64,000 nucleotides of DNA from Bacteroides sp. (GTDB lineage: Bacteria > Bacteroidota > Bacteroidia > Bacteroidales > Bacteroidaceae), in contig DXLO01000010.1 in assembly GCA_019414665.1 (NCBI GenBank), positions 1-64,000 on the forward strand, in the 5' to 3' direction. Below are positions 8,681 through 17,362 of this stretch, in pieces; position 1 is the first letter of the stretch, and each line of letters starts with the position of its first letter. The notes under the pieces are model-generated. The model saw nothing but the letters and a program-made list of their open reading frames with translations. It was not told the DNA's origin and searched no databases. The translations under genes were made by a program, and so were the position numbers.

Positions 8681-10885
8681 TTAGAATAAGCTCCAGGATA
8701 CAGTCAGTCCTGCCATGACAATAGCTACCATGCTCATCAATTTAATAAGAATATTCAAGCTGGGGCCTGACGTGTCTTTGAATGGATCGCCTACTGTATC
8801 TCCTACTACTGCTGCACGATGTACTTCGCTGCCTTTACCTCCGAAGTTACCTTCTTCTACATACTTCTTGGCATTATCCCATGCACCGCCGGCGTTTGCC
8901 ATAAAAATAGCCAGAACAAATCCAGAAGACAATCCTCCGATAAGCAGTCCGATTACTCCAGGGACCCCGAATAATAATCCGGTGACAATAGGAGCTATTA
9001 TAGCCAGAAGTGATGGAAAGACCATTTCGCGCTGGGCTCCTTGGGTAGAGATTTGTACACAGCGTGCGTAATCCGGCTCTGCCTTGCCTTCCAGTATACC
9101 CTTGATTTCACGGAATTGCCGGCGAACTTCTTCTACCATGCTGGCAGCAGCACGTCCTACGGCATTCATAGTCAGACCACAAAACAGAAAGGCCATCATG
9201 CTTCCGATGAACATACCCGATAGAACCTTTGGGTTCATCAGTGTTACGTCGTAATACATCATGAAATCTGTGAAACTAGCCTCGCGGATCGTTATGCTGA
9301 TACCACCTGGTAGTTCGAGAAGTGTTGTTCCGATACGTTCCAAACCGATACGTATTTCTTCAATATAGGAAGCCAGCAAAGCAAGCCCTGTCAGTGCAGC
9401 CGAACCGATGGCGAATCCTTTTCCAGTAGCAGCTGTTGTATTTCCCAAAGAGTCGAGTGCATCGGTACGGTGACGTACTTCTTCGCCCAATCCGCTCATT
9501 TCGGCATTTCCTCCTGCATTGTCAGCTATCGGACCATAAGCGTCGGTTGCTAAGGTGATGCCTAATGTCGAGAGCATTCCTACAGCGGCTATACCTATAC
9601 CGTATAGTCCCATACCGATATTGGTGAAATCGAAGCCCGATGCCAGCCAGTAAGAAAGGATGATTCCAGCTACAACTGCAATGACAGGTATTGTTGTAGA
9701 GATCATTCCCAGCCCGATTCCGGAGATAATAACAGTAGCAGGCCCCGTTTTTCCACTTTCCGAAAGCTTTTGAGTCGGTCTGTACGATTGGGATGTATAA
9801 TATTCGGTAGACTGTCCGATAATGATTCCTACCAATAGTCCTACTACTACAGCAAAGGCAATATTAACCCAATTGGTTATGTTTAGCATCCAAAGAATAA
9901 GGAATGTACCTATTACGATGAGAACAGAACTGAGGTTTGTTCCGGTAGAGAGCGCTTTGAGCAATTCTTTCATGCCAGCGTTTTCCTTTGTACGTACAGC
10001 GAATATGCCAATAATGGAAAGGATAATTCCTACTGCTGCTATCAACATCGGAGCAATAACAGCCTTAAATTGCATTTCTGTATTGCCTGTTCCGATGAAG
10101 GCTGCTGCTCCTAGTGCGGCTGTTGCAAGTATTGATCCGCAATACGATTCATACAAGTCGGCTCCCATGCCAGCTACATCACCGACATTGTCACCTACAT
10201 TGTCGGCTATTGTTGCCGGATTGCGTGGGTCGTCTTCGGGAATTCCGGCTTCCACTTTACCAACCAAATCAGCTCCTACATCGGCAGCTTTCGTATAAAT
10301 ACCTCCTCCAACTCTGGCAAATAGGGCTTGTGTAGAAGCTCCCATTCCGAATGTAAGCATTGTAGTGGTGATGACACATAATTTAGCAGTCGGATTCATG
10401 GCATCTGCCGGAATACATTTGTCTAGAAGAATATACCAGAAGGAAATGTCGAACAACCCTAGTCCGACTACTACGAGTCCCATTACTGCTCCGCTTCGGA
10501 AAGCAATCCGTAGCCCGCCGTTCAGTGAATTGCGTGCAGCATTGGCAGTACGTGCCGAAGCATAGGTCGCAGTTTTCATTCCCAGATAGCCCGACAGTCC
10601 CGAGAAGAATCCTCCTGTAAGGAAAGCAATCGGAACCCAGTGATTTTGCAGATTGAATCCGTATGCCATGATGGCAAACAAAATAACGAGTCCGATAAAA
10701 ACAAGCGTAACAACTTTGTATTGTTGTTTTAAGTACGACATGGCTCCTTTGCGAACATGGGCAGCTATTTTCTGCATTTCAGGACTGCCTTCGCTTTCCC
10801 GCATCATTTGCTTGTAGAAATATCCGGCAAAAGCTAATGCCAGAATTGATGCAATGGGAACCAACCAAAAAAGATATGTTTCCAT
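8681..10885 (-). CDS. hppA: Membrane-bound ion-translocating pyrophosphatase
   Basis: 734 residues and about 16 membrane spans. It hydrolyses pyrophosphate in the cytoplasm and pumps cations outward. The pyrophosphate/Mg site is visible: DVGADLVGKVEAGIPEDDPRNPATIADNVGDNVGD, quoted here only by its ends (DVGADLVGK...DNVGDNVGD), plus DNAGGNAEMSG and the C-terminal DTVGDPFKDTSGPS. GNTTAATGKGF has Ala in the position that is Lys in potassium-independent enzymes, so a K+-dependent enzyme is expected. Members from gut Bacteroides are reported to move both Na+ and H+; which ion is used here cannot be proved by eye. It has its own promoter in the gap after the antiporter gene. Confidence 0.95.
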   Translation of the reverse strand: METYLFWLVPIASILALAFAGYFYKQMMRESEGSPEMQKIAAHVRKGAMSYLKQQYKVVTLVFIGLVILFAIMAYGFNLQNHWVPIAFLTGGFFSGLSGYLGMKTATYASARTANAARNSLNGGLRIAFRSGAVMGLVVVGLGLFDISFWYILLDKCIPADAMNPTAKLCVITTTMLTFGMGASTQALFARVGGGIYTKAADVGADLVGKVEAGIPEDDPRNPATIADNVGDNVGDVAGMGADLYESYCGSILATAALGAAAFIGTGNTEMQFKAVIAPMLIAAVGIILSIIGIFAVRTKENAGMKELLKALSTGTNLSSVLIVIGTFLILWMLNITNWVNIAFAVVVGLLVGIIIGQSTEYYTSQSYRPTQKLSESGKTGPATVIISGIGLGMISTTIPVIAVVAGIILSYWLASGFDFTNIGMGLYGIGIAAVGMLSTLGITLATDAYGPIADNAGGNAEMSGLGEEVRHRTDALDSLGNTTAATGKGFAIGSAALTGLALLASYIEEIRIGLERIGTTLLELPGGISITIREASFTDFMMYYDVTLMNPKVLSGMFIGSMMAFLFCGLTMNAVGRAAASMVEEVRRQFREIKGILEGKAEPDYARCVQISTQGAQREMVFPSLLAIIAPIVTGLLFGVPGVIGLLIGGLSSGFVLAIFMANAGGAWDNAKKYVEEGNFGGKGSEVHRAAVVGDTVGDPFKDTSGPSLNILIKLMSMVAIVMAGLTVSWSLF

Positions 10886-10910
10886 AAGATTTGATTTTAA
10901 AGTTGTTTCC

Positions 10911-10918
10911 CAAATGTA
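10911..10918 (-). promoter_or_regulatory. Promoter -7 element for hppA
   Basis: CAAATGTA on the plus strand is TACATTTG on the minus strand, an exact TAnnTTTG, 25 bases before the hppA start codon. Confidence 0.6.
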
Positions 10919-10956
10919 ATAAATAAAATGGAAATAAACAGCTGTAAACCTTACTT

Positions 10957-12399
10957 TTATTTCTTTTCAGACATTACCAGCAGTTTATCTCCGGCATGAA
11001 GTTCTATCTGTCCGTTAGGAATAATAAATTCGTTTCCTCGTTTGATAAGCATCACGAGTGTGCCTTTAGGAATATTCATGTCGGCTAGCCGGTTTCCGGT
11101 TGAGAGCATGTCTTCTGTAAGCGTGATATCATCCAGGTGGGTGTCGATTTCCTCCGGAAGTTCTACACCAAATTCATTACCTTCTTTTTCTTCAGGCAAG
11201 TCAAGCTTGAGCCAGCGTGCCATTTTCGAAATAGTCATTCCCTGTATAGTAAGCGATAACAGAGTAATGAAGAATACGATATTGAACAACTGGTTTGAGC
11301 CGGGAATTTGTGCTATTACCGGATAAGTTGCAAAAATAATAGGAACGGCTCCTCTTAGTCCTACCCAGGAAATAAAAACTCGTGCCTTATTAGTGATTCC
11401 TTTAAATGGAAGCAGGCACAAAAATACACTGACCGGGCGTGCTATCAGAATCATAAAGACGCCGATAAGCAGAGCTGTTACAGAGATATCGAGCATTTCA
11501 TGAGGATTGACCAAAAGTCCCAAAGTCAGGAACATGATTATCTGGAACAGCCATGTCAGTCCGTTCATGAACGTATTGGTTTCTTTCCGGTAAGCCAGTC
11601 GGGCATTTCCAACAATCATTCCGGCGATATATACTGCCAGATAGCCGTTTCCTTTAACCAGGTCGGTAAGAGTAAATGTGATGAAGACCAGACTAAGCAG
11701 AAGAATCGGGTAGAGAGCACTGTTGGAAAGTTCTATTTTATTGACAAGCCAGACAGCGAACTTACCGAAGGCGTATCCTATGACTCCTCCGAACAGGAAC
11801 TGTATAAATAAGTCTTTCAGTATGACTGTTACGTCGAAATTGCTTCCGCTGCCGATAACCTGAATCAGTACAATGGTAAGCATATATGCCATCGGGTCGT
11901 TACTTCCACTTTCCAGCTCCAGCATGGGGCGGAGATTGTATTTAAGGTTCATGCGTTGTGAGCGCAACAAGCTGAATACCGAAGCCGAGTCTGTAGACGA
12001 CATGGTTGCAGCAAGCAGCAAAGAAACCATCAGAGTAAGTTCTATGTTGGCATGCGTGTAATGCGAAAGGAAGAAAATAAACAATCCGGTAAGCAGTGTG
12101 GTGACCAATACTCCCACAGTAGAGAGCAGTATACCTTGTTTTAAGACTGGTTTGATATCGGCGTATCGGGTATCCATTCCTCCCGAGAACAAGATGATGC
12201 TGAGTGCCATCATGCCGATAAACTGAGCGTCTGAAGCACTGTTGAACTGAATGCCGAGACCGTCACTGCCGAAAGCCATACCTACCAGCAGGAATAACAG
12301 CAGGGTAGGGATACCGAAACGATATCCGGTTTTGCTGATTAGAATACTTGTAAAGATTAAAATAGACCCGACTAGTAAAATATTTTCTGCAGTAATCAT
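10957..12399 (-). CDS. CPA1-type potassium/sodium-proton antiporter with C-terminal RCK-like domain
   Basis: About 480 residues: roughly twelve membrane spans, then a soluble tail of about 90 residues ending in a TrkA-C/RCK_C-like module (EDMLSTGNRLADMNIPKGTLVMLIKR). Inside the membrane part are TDSASVFSLLR and LESGSNDPMA, the ion-binding ND pair of cation-proton antiporters of the NhaP2/CvrA kind. It exchanges K+ or Na+ for H+ across the inner membrane and the tail probably senses nucleotide or ions. The frame opens with a TTG four codons upstream (12411); ATG at 12399 is preferred. Together with hppA and the decarboxylase it forms a cation-handling neighbourhood. Confidence 0.88.
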   Translation of the reverse strand: MITAENILLVGSILIFTSILISKTGYRFGIPTLLLFLLVGMAFGSDGLGIQFNSASDAQFIGMMALSIILFSGGMDTRYADIKPVLKQGILLSTVGVLVTTLLTGLFIFFLSHYTHANIELTLMVSLLLAATMSSTDSASVFSLLRSQRMNLKYNLRPMLELESGSNDPMAYMLTIVLIQVIGSGSNFDVTVILKDLFIQFLFGGVIGYAFGKFAVWLVNKIELSNSALYPILLLSLVFITFTLTDLVKGNGYLAVYIAGMIVGNARLAYRKETNTFMNGLTWLFQIIMFLTLGLLVNPHEMLDISVTALLIGVFMILIARPVSVFLCLLPFKGITNKARVFISWVGLRGAVPIIFATYPVIAQIPGSNQLFNIVFFITLLSLTIQGMTISKMARWLKLDLPEEKEGNEFGVELPEEIDTHLDDITLTEDMLSTGNRLADMNIPKGTLVMLIKRGNEFIIPNGQIELHAGDKLLVMSEKK

Positions 12400-12466
12400 A
12401 GATGATATCAACTTTTAATATAAACACAAAGTAAACAAATAAAATTGGATTTTGGTTCACCTTTTA

Positions 12467-12497
12467 TTGCATTATAAGTACTTATTGCATATATTTG
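12467..12497 (+). promoter_or_regulatory. Promoter of the cobalamin riboswitch transcript
   Basis: TTG at 12467-12469, a 20-base spacer, then TATATTTG at 12490-12497. The predicted transcription start is about 10 bases upstream of the riboswitch. Confidence 0.65.
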
Positions 12498-12509
12498 TCA
12501 CAGTTTTGT

Positions 12510-12692
12510 TCCGTCGGGCTTCCGATTGGTATATGCGAGGCCACGGATGAAAAGGGAATCGGGTGAAAGTCCCGGACAGTCCCGCTGCTGTAAGCTCCTT
12601 TGTAAAGGTTTGTTTACTACTTCAGGCCACTGCTTTCTTCTGTTTGAGAAAGTGGGAAGGCATAACAAACCGGAGTAAGTCAGAAGACCTGC
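12510..12692 (+). ncRNA. Cobalamin riboswitch
   Basis: The conserved core is easy to read: GGGAATCGGGTGAAAGTCCC at about 12554-12573, then GACAGTCCCGCTGCTGTAAG (12575-12594), GCCACTG (12626-12632), GGGAAGGC (12654-12661) and the B12 box AGTCAGAAGACCTGC (12678-12692). It binds adenosyl- or methylcobalamin and lowers expression of the transport genes downstream when the vitamin is plentiful. Confidence 0.95.
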
Positions 12693-12827
12693 AAAACGAA
12701 ATCATGCTTGTGCTCTCGAGGAAAGAGTAGCAAGAACTATGTTTTTACTATGTTAATATTGAGGAAGCTGATGTGAGAATGATTATTTCTCATATTGCTT
12801 TGTTTATTGTAGACCGATAAATTATAA
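12693..12827 (+). promoter_or_regulatory. Leader between riboswitch and btuF-like gene (expression platform)
   Basis: Two hairpins are visible: CTTG..CTCT pairing with AGAG..CAAG at about 12707-12733, and TGAGAAT pairing with ATTTCTCA at 12774-12792, followed by the U-rich TATTGCTTTGTTTATTG. The second could act as a weak terminator switched by the riboswitch. No run of T longer than three follows it, so control at translation is equally possible. Confidence 0.45.
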
Positions 12828-13964
12828 CTGAAGAAATACATACTATCTGCCCATATAGTACTTATGGTCTTGCTGTTTTCCGCTTGTAACGGAAAGAGCA
12901 AGACCTCTTTTATGCAAGAAGGAGGTGATACACTGAATTTACGCTATGCAGAGAATCTGCAAATTGTAAAATACCAGCATTATACTCAGGTTACCCTGCG
13001 TAATCCCTGGGACACACTGAAAACGTTGCATACATATTTGTTGGTCAATAAACAGGATTCGTGTCCTTCATCCTTGCCGGAGGGTACAATTGTTCGGGTT
13101 CCTTTATCAAACTCCCTGATATTCTCGTCTGTGCACTGCGGACTTTTACAGGAGTTGGGCGCACTGGATAAAATAAAAGGAGTATGTGATTTGCAGTACA
13201 TCCGTGTTCCTGCTATATTGGAAAGTTGTCGGAAAAAAGAAATAACCGATGCGGGGAGCAGTATGAATCCGGACATAGAGAAAGTGATAGACATGCATCC
13301 CGACGGTATCTTGCTTTCACCTTACGAAAACAGTGGTGGTTACGGACGTATAGAAAAGCTGAATATACCGATTCTTGAATGTGCCGACTATATGGAAACT
13401 TCAGCATTGGGGCGTGCCGAATGGGTACGTTTTTATGGGTTGCTGTTTGGAAAAGAGGCTGAGGCAGACTCTTTGTTTGCTGGGGTAGAGGAGGCCTATC
13501 TTTCACTCCGGAATCAAGTGAAAGACATAACACCGAAACCGACTGTCATTACAGAACTGAAAACCGGTGGTACATGGTATGTGCCGGGGGGAAACAGTAC
13601 AATGGCAAAACTGTATGCCGATGCGGGGGCACGGTATATATTTGCCGATATTCCTCAAAGCGGTTCTGCTTCTTTGGCTTTTGAAACAGTATTCGATAAA
13701 GGACAGCACGCCGATTTCTGGCTGATAAAATACAATCAGCAGGTGGATAAAACTTATAGAGAACTGAAGAGTGACTATGCGCCATATGCCAATTTTGATG
13801 CGTTCCGCAATCGTCGGGTATATGGATGTAATACCAGCCGCATTTCTTTTTATGAGGAAGTACCTTTTCATCCAGAATTGTTGCTCAAGGATTTGGTAAA
13901 AGTATTTCATCCTGATATCTTGAAAGATTATACTCCAAGATATTTTACTAATTTAGCGGAGTGA
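12828..13964 (+). CDS. btuF: Periplasmic cobalamin/siderophore-binding lipoprotein (BtuF-like)
   Basis: Substrate-binding protein of a B12-type ABC importer, with the helical-backbone binding fold (VHCGLLQELGALDKIKGVCD, HPDGILLSPYENSG). The first in-frame ATG (12864) would give MVLLFSACNG, too short and uncharged for a lipoprotein signal. Reading from the CTG at 12828, just after an in-frame TAA, gives (M)KKYILSAHIVLMVLLFSAC, a textbook lipobox signal with Cys20 as the lipid site. I therefore place the start at the rare codon CTG; a decayed ATG is the alternative. It is the first gene behind the cobalamin riboswitch, followed by permease and ATPase genes, hence the B12 assignment. Exported, anchored to the membrane. 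Confidence 0.85.
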   Translation: MKKYILSAHIVLMVLLFSACNGKSKTSFMQEGGDTLNLRYAENLQIVKYQHYTQVTLRNPWDTLKTLHTYLLVNKQDSCPSSLPEGTIVRVPLSNSLIFSSVHCGLLQELGALDKIKGVCDLQYIRVPAILESCRKKEITDAGSSMNPDIEKVIDMHPDGILLSPYENSGGYGRIEKLNIPILECADYMETSALGRAEWVRFYGLLFGKEAEADSLFAGVEEAYLSLRNQVKDITPKPTVITELKTGGTWYVPGGNSTMAKLYADAGARYIFADIPQSGSASLAFETVFDKGQHADFWLIKYNQQVDKTYRELKSDYAPYANFDAFRNRRVYGCNTSRISFYEEVPFHPELLLKDLVKVFHPDILKDYTPRYFTNLAE

Positions 13965-13983
13965 TATCTCAGAAAGTGTGTGC

Positions 13984-15018
13984 ATGAAGACAAATAGAGG
14001 ATATATATATGGTTGTGTACTTGCTGTAATGATTGTGCTGCTTATGGCAGCCAATCTGGTTTTCGGTTCGGTAGATATTCCGGTGAAAGCCGTAGCAAAT
14101 ATCCTTTTTGGCGGAGAAGTAGAAAAAGACAGCTGGCAGTTTATCGTATGGGAGTCGCGTGTTCCTCAGTGTATCACGGCTCTGCTTTGTGGAACGGCTC
14201 TTTCTGCGTCGGGCTTGATGCTGCAAACCGTATTTAGTAATCCGCTTGCCGATTCTTCTATTTTAGGTATCAGTTCGGGAGCAAGTCTGGGAGTTGCACT
14301 TGTTCTGCTGGCAGGTGGAGGAAGTATCATTGCCGGAGAGTTTGTACTTTCAGGTTTTCTTTCTGTAGTAGCTGGGGCATTTGCCGGTGCGGCTTTGGTG
14401 ATGGCAATCATTTTATCTCTGTCTGCCATAATTAAAAATACGGTGATGTTGCTTATTGCCGGTATTATGATAGGTTATGTAGTTTCTTCCATCATCTCAT
14501 TATTAAACTTCTTTTCTACAGCCGAAGGGGTACACTCGTTTGTACTTTGGGGAATGGGAAGCTTTGGTGGCGTGTCGATGAAGCAGCTTCCCGGCTTTTC
14601 CATCATAACGCTGTTGGGATTGCTTATCGCGGTGTTGATGATAAAACCTCTTAATGCTCTGTTGCTTGGCATTCGCTATGCAGAAAAACTGGGTGTAAAT
14701 ATACGCAGGGTACGCAACTGGCTGCTGATTGCTACCGGATTGCTGACTGCGGTAACTACAGCCTTTTGTGGTCCGATTGCCTTTATCGGACTGGCTGTTC
14801 CTCATATGGCGCGACTAATGTTGGGCACATCCAATCATAATATGCTTATGCCGGTAACGTTGCTTACGGGAAGTGCTGTCGCACTGTTGTGTAACCTGAT
14901 TTGTATTTTACCCGGAGAAGCAGGCATTATTCCACTCAATGCCGTGACTCCTCTTCTGGGAGCTCCGGTCATTATTTATGTTATTATCAATCAGCGTAAG
15001 ATTCAGTATTTTAATTAA
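13984..15018 (+). CDS. btuC: FecCD/BtuC-family ABC transporter permease
   Basis: About 344 residues with some ten membrane spans. Typical family stretches are present: LRIP-like region WESRVPQCITALLCGTALSASG, LQTVFSNPLADSSILGISSGASLG near residue 75, and GPIAFIGLAVPHMARLMLG near residue 260, which forms the coupling helix to the ATPase. It forms the inner-membrane channel for vitamin B12 (or a related chelate). The frame opens with GTG at 13978; the ATG two codons later was chosen. Nineteen bases after btuF and two bases before the ATPase gene, so one operon under the riboswitch. Confidence 0.92.
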   Translation: MKTNRGYIYGCVLAVMIVLLMAANLVFGSVDIPVKAVANILFGGEVEKDSWQFIVWESRVPQCITALLCGTALSASGLMLQTVFSNPLADSSILGISSGASLGVALVLLAGGGSIIAGEFVLSGFLSVVAGAFAGAALVMAIILSLSAIIKNTVMLLIAGIMIGYVVSSIISLLNFFSTAEGVHSFVLWGMGSFGGVSMKQLPGFSIITLLGLLIAVLMIKPLNALLLGIRYAEKLGVNIRRVRNWLLIATGLLTAVTTAFCGPIAFIGLAVPHMARLMLGTSNHNMLMPVTLLTGSAVALLCNLICILPGEAGIIPLNAVTPLLGAPVIIYVIINQRKIQYFN

Positions 15019-15020
15019 AA

Positions 15021-16052
15021 ATGAAAGTACAGTCTGTTGTCATAGAGGCCAAGGATTTAACTATCGGTTATCGGCATGGTAAGCGGGGAGAAGTAGTTCA
15101 TAGTCATTTAAATTTTGCTTTGTGCCGTGGTGAGCTGACTTGTTTGCTTGGATCAAACGGTGCGGGAAAGTCGACACTTCTTCGTACGTTGGCTGCTGTC
15201 CAGCCTCCTTTGTCGGGGGATATTACTTTACTAGGTAAGCCGTTGGCCAGTTATTCTCCTAAAGAGCGTTCTTGGAAAATTGGTATTGTTCTGACGGATA
15301 AGACACAGGCTGGAGGATTATCCGTACGTGAACTGGTTGCCTTGGGACGTCAGCCTCATACCGGATTCTTCGGACGTTTGGGAAAAGAAGATCATGAAAT
15401 CATCGACCATGCGCTGGAAGCAGTCGGCATGGCGGAAAAAGCTTCAAAATATACAGCGGAACTGTCGGATGGAGAGCGTCAGAAAGTGATGATAGCCAAA
15501 GCACTGGTTCAGGAATGTCCGTTGATCTTGCTTGATGAGCCGACTGCCTTTCTTGATGTGGTAAGTCGCATTGAGATAATGACATTGCTCCATCGCCTGG
15601 CATCGGAAGAACAGCGTGCTATCTTAATGTCTACTCACGATATAGAACAGGCGCTGGTGCTTGGTGATAAACTCTGGCTGCTGAAAAAAGGGAAAGGACT
15701 GGAATGTGGGGTAACCGAAGACTTGATACTGGCTCACAGAATGGATACACTGTTTCCTCACGAAGACATTCGTTTTGATTCGATGCATGGCATTTATTCT
15801 CCAGAAGTAAAGGGAGGAAAATCTATTTATTTGTCGGTTTCCGATGAAATTCTCCGCCATTGGGCGCAGAATGCGATGAACCGTAATGGCTTTTTATGTC
15901 TTGAATTGCCGGGAGCGGACAGAAAGGAATGTTTGCCCTTGCTCGAAGTGAAATCTGCTAATCATCTGATATTAAGTACAGAAAGGAATTCCGAGGTTTA
16001 TTGTTCATTCGAAGCCTTGTTTGCTTCTTCTCAACTTGTCTGTGAATTGTGA
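15021..16052 (+). CDS. btuD: ABC transporter ATP-binding protein of the cobalamin uptake operon
   Basis: 343 residues. Walker A GSNGAGKST (44-52), signature LSDGE (148-152; most family members have LSGGE), Walker B LILLDE (168-173) and the switch histidine H206 are all present, so it should be an active ATPase energising B12 import. The usual BtuD/FecE ATPase is about 250-270 residues; this one carries roughly 90 extra residues at its C terminus (after SPEVKGGKSIYLSVSDE) with no recognised domain. It starts two bases after the permease stop and ends at a strong terminator. Confidence 0.92.
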   Translation: MKVQSVVIEAKDLTIGYRHGKRGEVVHSHLNFALCRGELTCLLGSNGAGKSTLLRTLAAVQPPLSGDITLLGKPLASYSPKERSWKIGIVLTDKTQAGGLSVRELVALGRQPHTGFFGRLGKEDHEIIDHALEAVGMAEKASKYTAELSDGERQKVMIAKALVQECPLILLDEPTAFLDVVSRIEIMTLLHRLASEEQRAILMSTHDIEQALVLGDKLWLLKKGKGLECGVTEDLILAHRMDTLFPHEDIRFDSMHGIYSPEVKGGKSIYLSVSDEILRHWAQNAMNRNGFLCLELPGADRKECLPLLEVKSANHLILSTERNSEVYCSFEALFASSQLVCEL

Positions 16053-16120
16053 GGGAGGTATCGGGTTACTGCATCCAGATGTCTTAAAAGAAGCTGAAAT
16101 CGTACGAAAAGTTTGTACGA

Positions 16121-16171
16121 AAAAATAAAAAACATCAGCATGTTTTTAGGAAAACATGCTGATGTTTTTTT
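16121..16171. terminator. Bidirectional terminator between btuD and the chromate transporter pair
   Basis: AACATCAGCATGTTTT (16131-16146) pairs perfectly with AAAACATGCTGATGTT (16151-16166). An A-rich run precedes the stem and a T run follows, so it can stop transcription from both sides, which suits the convergent genes. The arm TGCTGATGTTTTTTT also occurs twice at the left edge of the window. Confidence 0.9.
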
Positions 16172-16197
16172 ATTAATTTCAGCAATTTCTGATTGTG

Positions 16198-16782
16198 TTA
16201 TTGAGGGGTGAGAATATATCCGAAAGTTACATAACCGATAATACCGCAAATTACTATCAGCAGAATCGGATTTACTTTATAGCGATACGATGCTATGAAT
16301 GTGCCGGCAAACAGTATGATACTTGTGAGAATCTGCCAGTTGTATGTTCCAAAGTTTTCTCTGTTCATCAAAACCAGTGCTGCAGCTGCCAGCAATCCGA
16401 CAACACCCGGGCGTAATCCTTCGAATACGGAAGCAATAATCGGATGTTTCTGATATTTCAGAAAAAACTTGCTTATCAGTACCATCAGAATGAATGACGG
16501 CAGCACTACAGAAACTGTGGCGATAGTAGAACCTAAGATGCCTACTGCATGAGAATATCCAGCATTGACAACAGCTGAATAACCCACATAGGTAGCGGAG
16601 TTGATTCCGATCGGACCGGGAGTCATCTGGCTGATAGCTATGATGTCGGTAAATTCATTAGAACTGAGCCATTCGTGGCGTGTCACTACCTCGCCTTGGA
16701 TCATCGAAATCATGGCATATCCGCCTCCGAATCCGAAGAGCCCTATCTTGAAAAATGTATAGAATAATTGTAAAAATATCAT
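16198..16782 (-). CDS. Short-chain chromate transporter (CHR family), second half
   Basis: 194 residues, about six membrane spans. It has the family N terminus KIGLFGFGGGYAMISMIQGEVV and the SQMTPGPIGINSATYVGY motif. Short CHR proteins are half the size of ChrA and work as pairs of oppositely inserted subunits; a homologous gene lies 11 bases upstream. The family is named for chromate export, but in gut anaerobes the natural substrate is not known. Probably co-transcribed with the partner and the sensor gene upstream. Confidence 0.9.
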   Translation of the reverse strand: MIFLQLFYTFFKIGLFGFGGGYAMISMIQGEVVTRHEWLSSNEFTDIIAISQMTPGPIGINSATYVGYSAVVNAGYSHAVGILGSTIATVSVVLPSFILMVLISKFFLKYQKHPIIASVFEGLRPGVVGLLAAAALVLMNRENFGTYNWQILTSIILFAGTFIASYRYKVNPILLIVICGIIGYVTFGYILTPQ

Positions 16783-16793
16783 AGCTGTTTATT

Positions 16794-17345
16794 TTACTTC
16801 TGTTGGTTTTGTTTATTCTTGTATCGTCCGTACAGATATCCTCCTAGTCCACTTAGTATGATAACGTAGATAGGAGAGAAATCGAGCAGCCAGATCAGCA
16901 GGGCAGAAACACAGGGAATCCAGATATTATACCGGCTGATCTTTGCCGATTTGGCCATTTTAAATGTTGGAGCAGCAATGAGTGCTACAACTGCGGGACG
17001 GATGCCTTTAAAGATATTTTCTACTGCCGGAATATGCTTGAACTGCTGGAAAAACAGTGCAATGGCAAGCATGATGATAAAAGAAGGAAGGATCGTTCCC
17101 AGTGCCATCCAGAAAGCGCCCCAGAACTTTTTCAGTTTGTATCCGATGAAAATAGCTATATTGACAGCAAAAATACCCGGTACGGTCTGTGCCAATGCCA
17201 TCAGGTCGAGAAAATCTTCTCTTGATATCCATTTTCGTTTGTCTACCAGTTCGTTCTCTATCAAAGGAACCATAGCATATCCGCCTCCTATGGTAAATGC
17301 TCCGATACGGGTAAAAATCAGAAACGATTTGATGTAAAAAATCAT
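16794..17345 (-). CDS. Short-chain chromate transporter (CHR family), first half
   Basis: 183 residues with RIGAFTIGGGYAMVPLIENELV at the N terminus and LAQTVPGIFAVNIAIFIGY, the counterpart of the TPGP motif in the partner. About six membrane spans and a basic C-terminal tail. It forms a pair with the gene at 16198-16782. It starts 17 bases after the stop of the hybrid two-component gene on the same strand, so the three genes look like one transcription unit; no terminator is seen between them. Confidence 0.9.
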   Translation of the reverse strand: MIFYIKSFLIFTRIGAFTIGGGYAMVPLIENELVDKRKWISREDFLDLMALAQTVPGIFAVNIAIFIGYKLKKFWGAFWMALGTILPSFIIMLAIALFFQQFKHIPAVENIFKGIRPAVVALIAAPTFKMAKSAKISRYNIWIPCVSALLIWLLDFSPIYVIILSGLGGYLYGRYKNKQNQQK

Positions 17346-17362
17346 TGTCTTATACTTATTGT

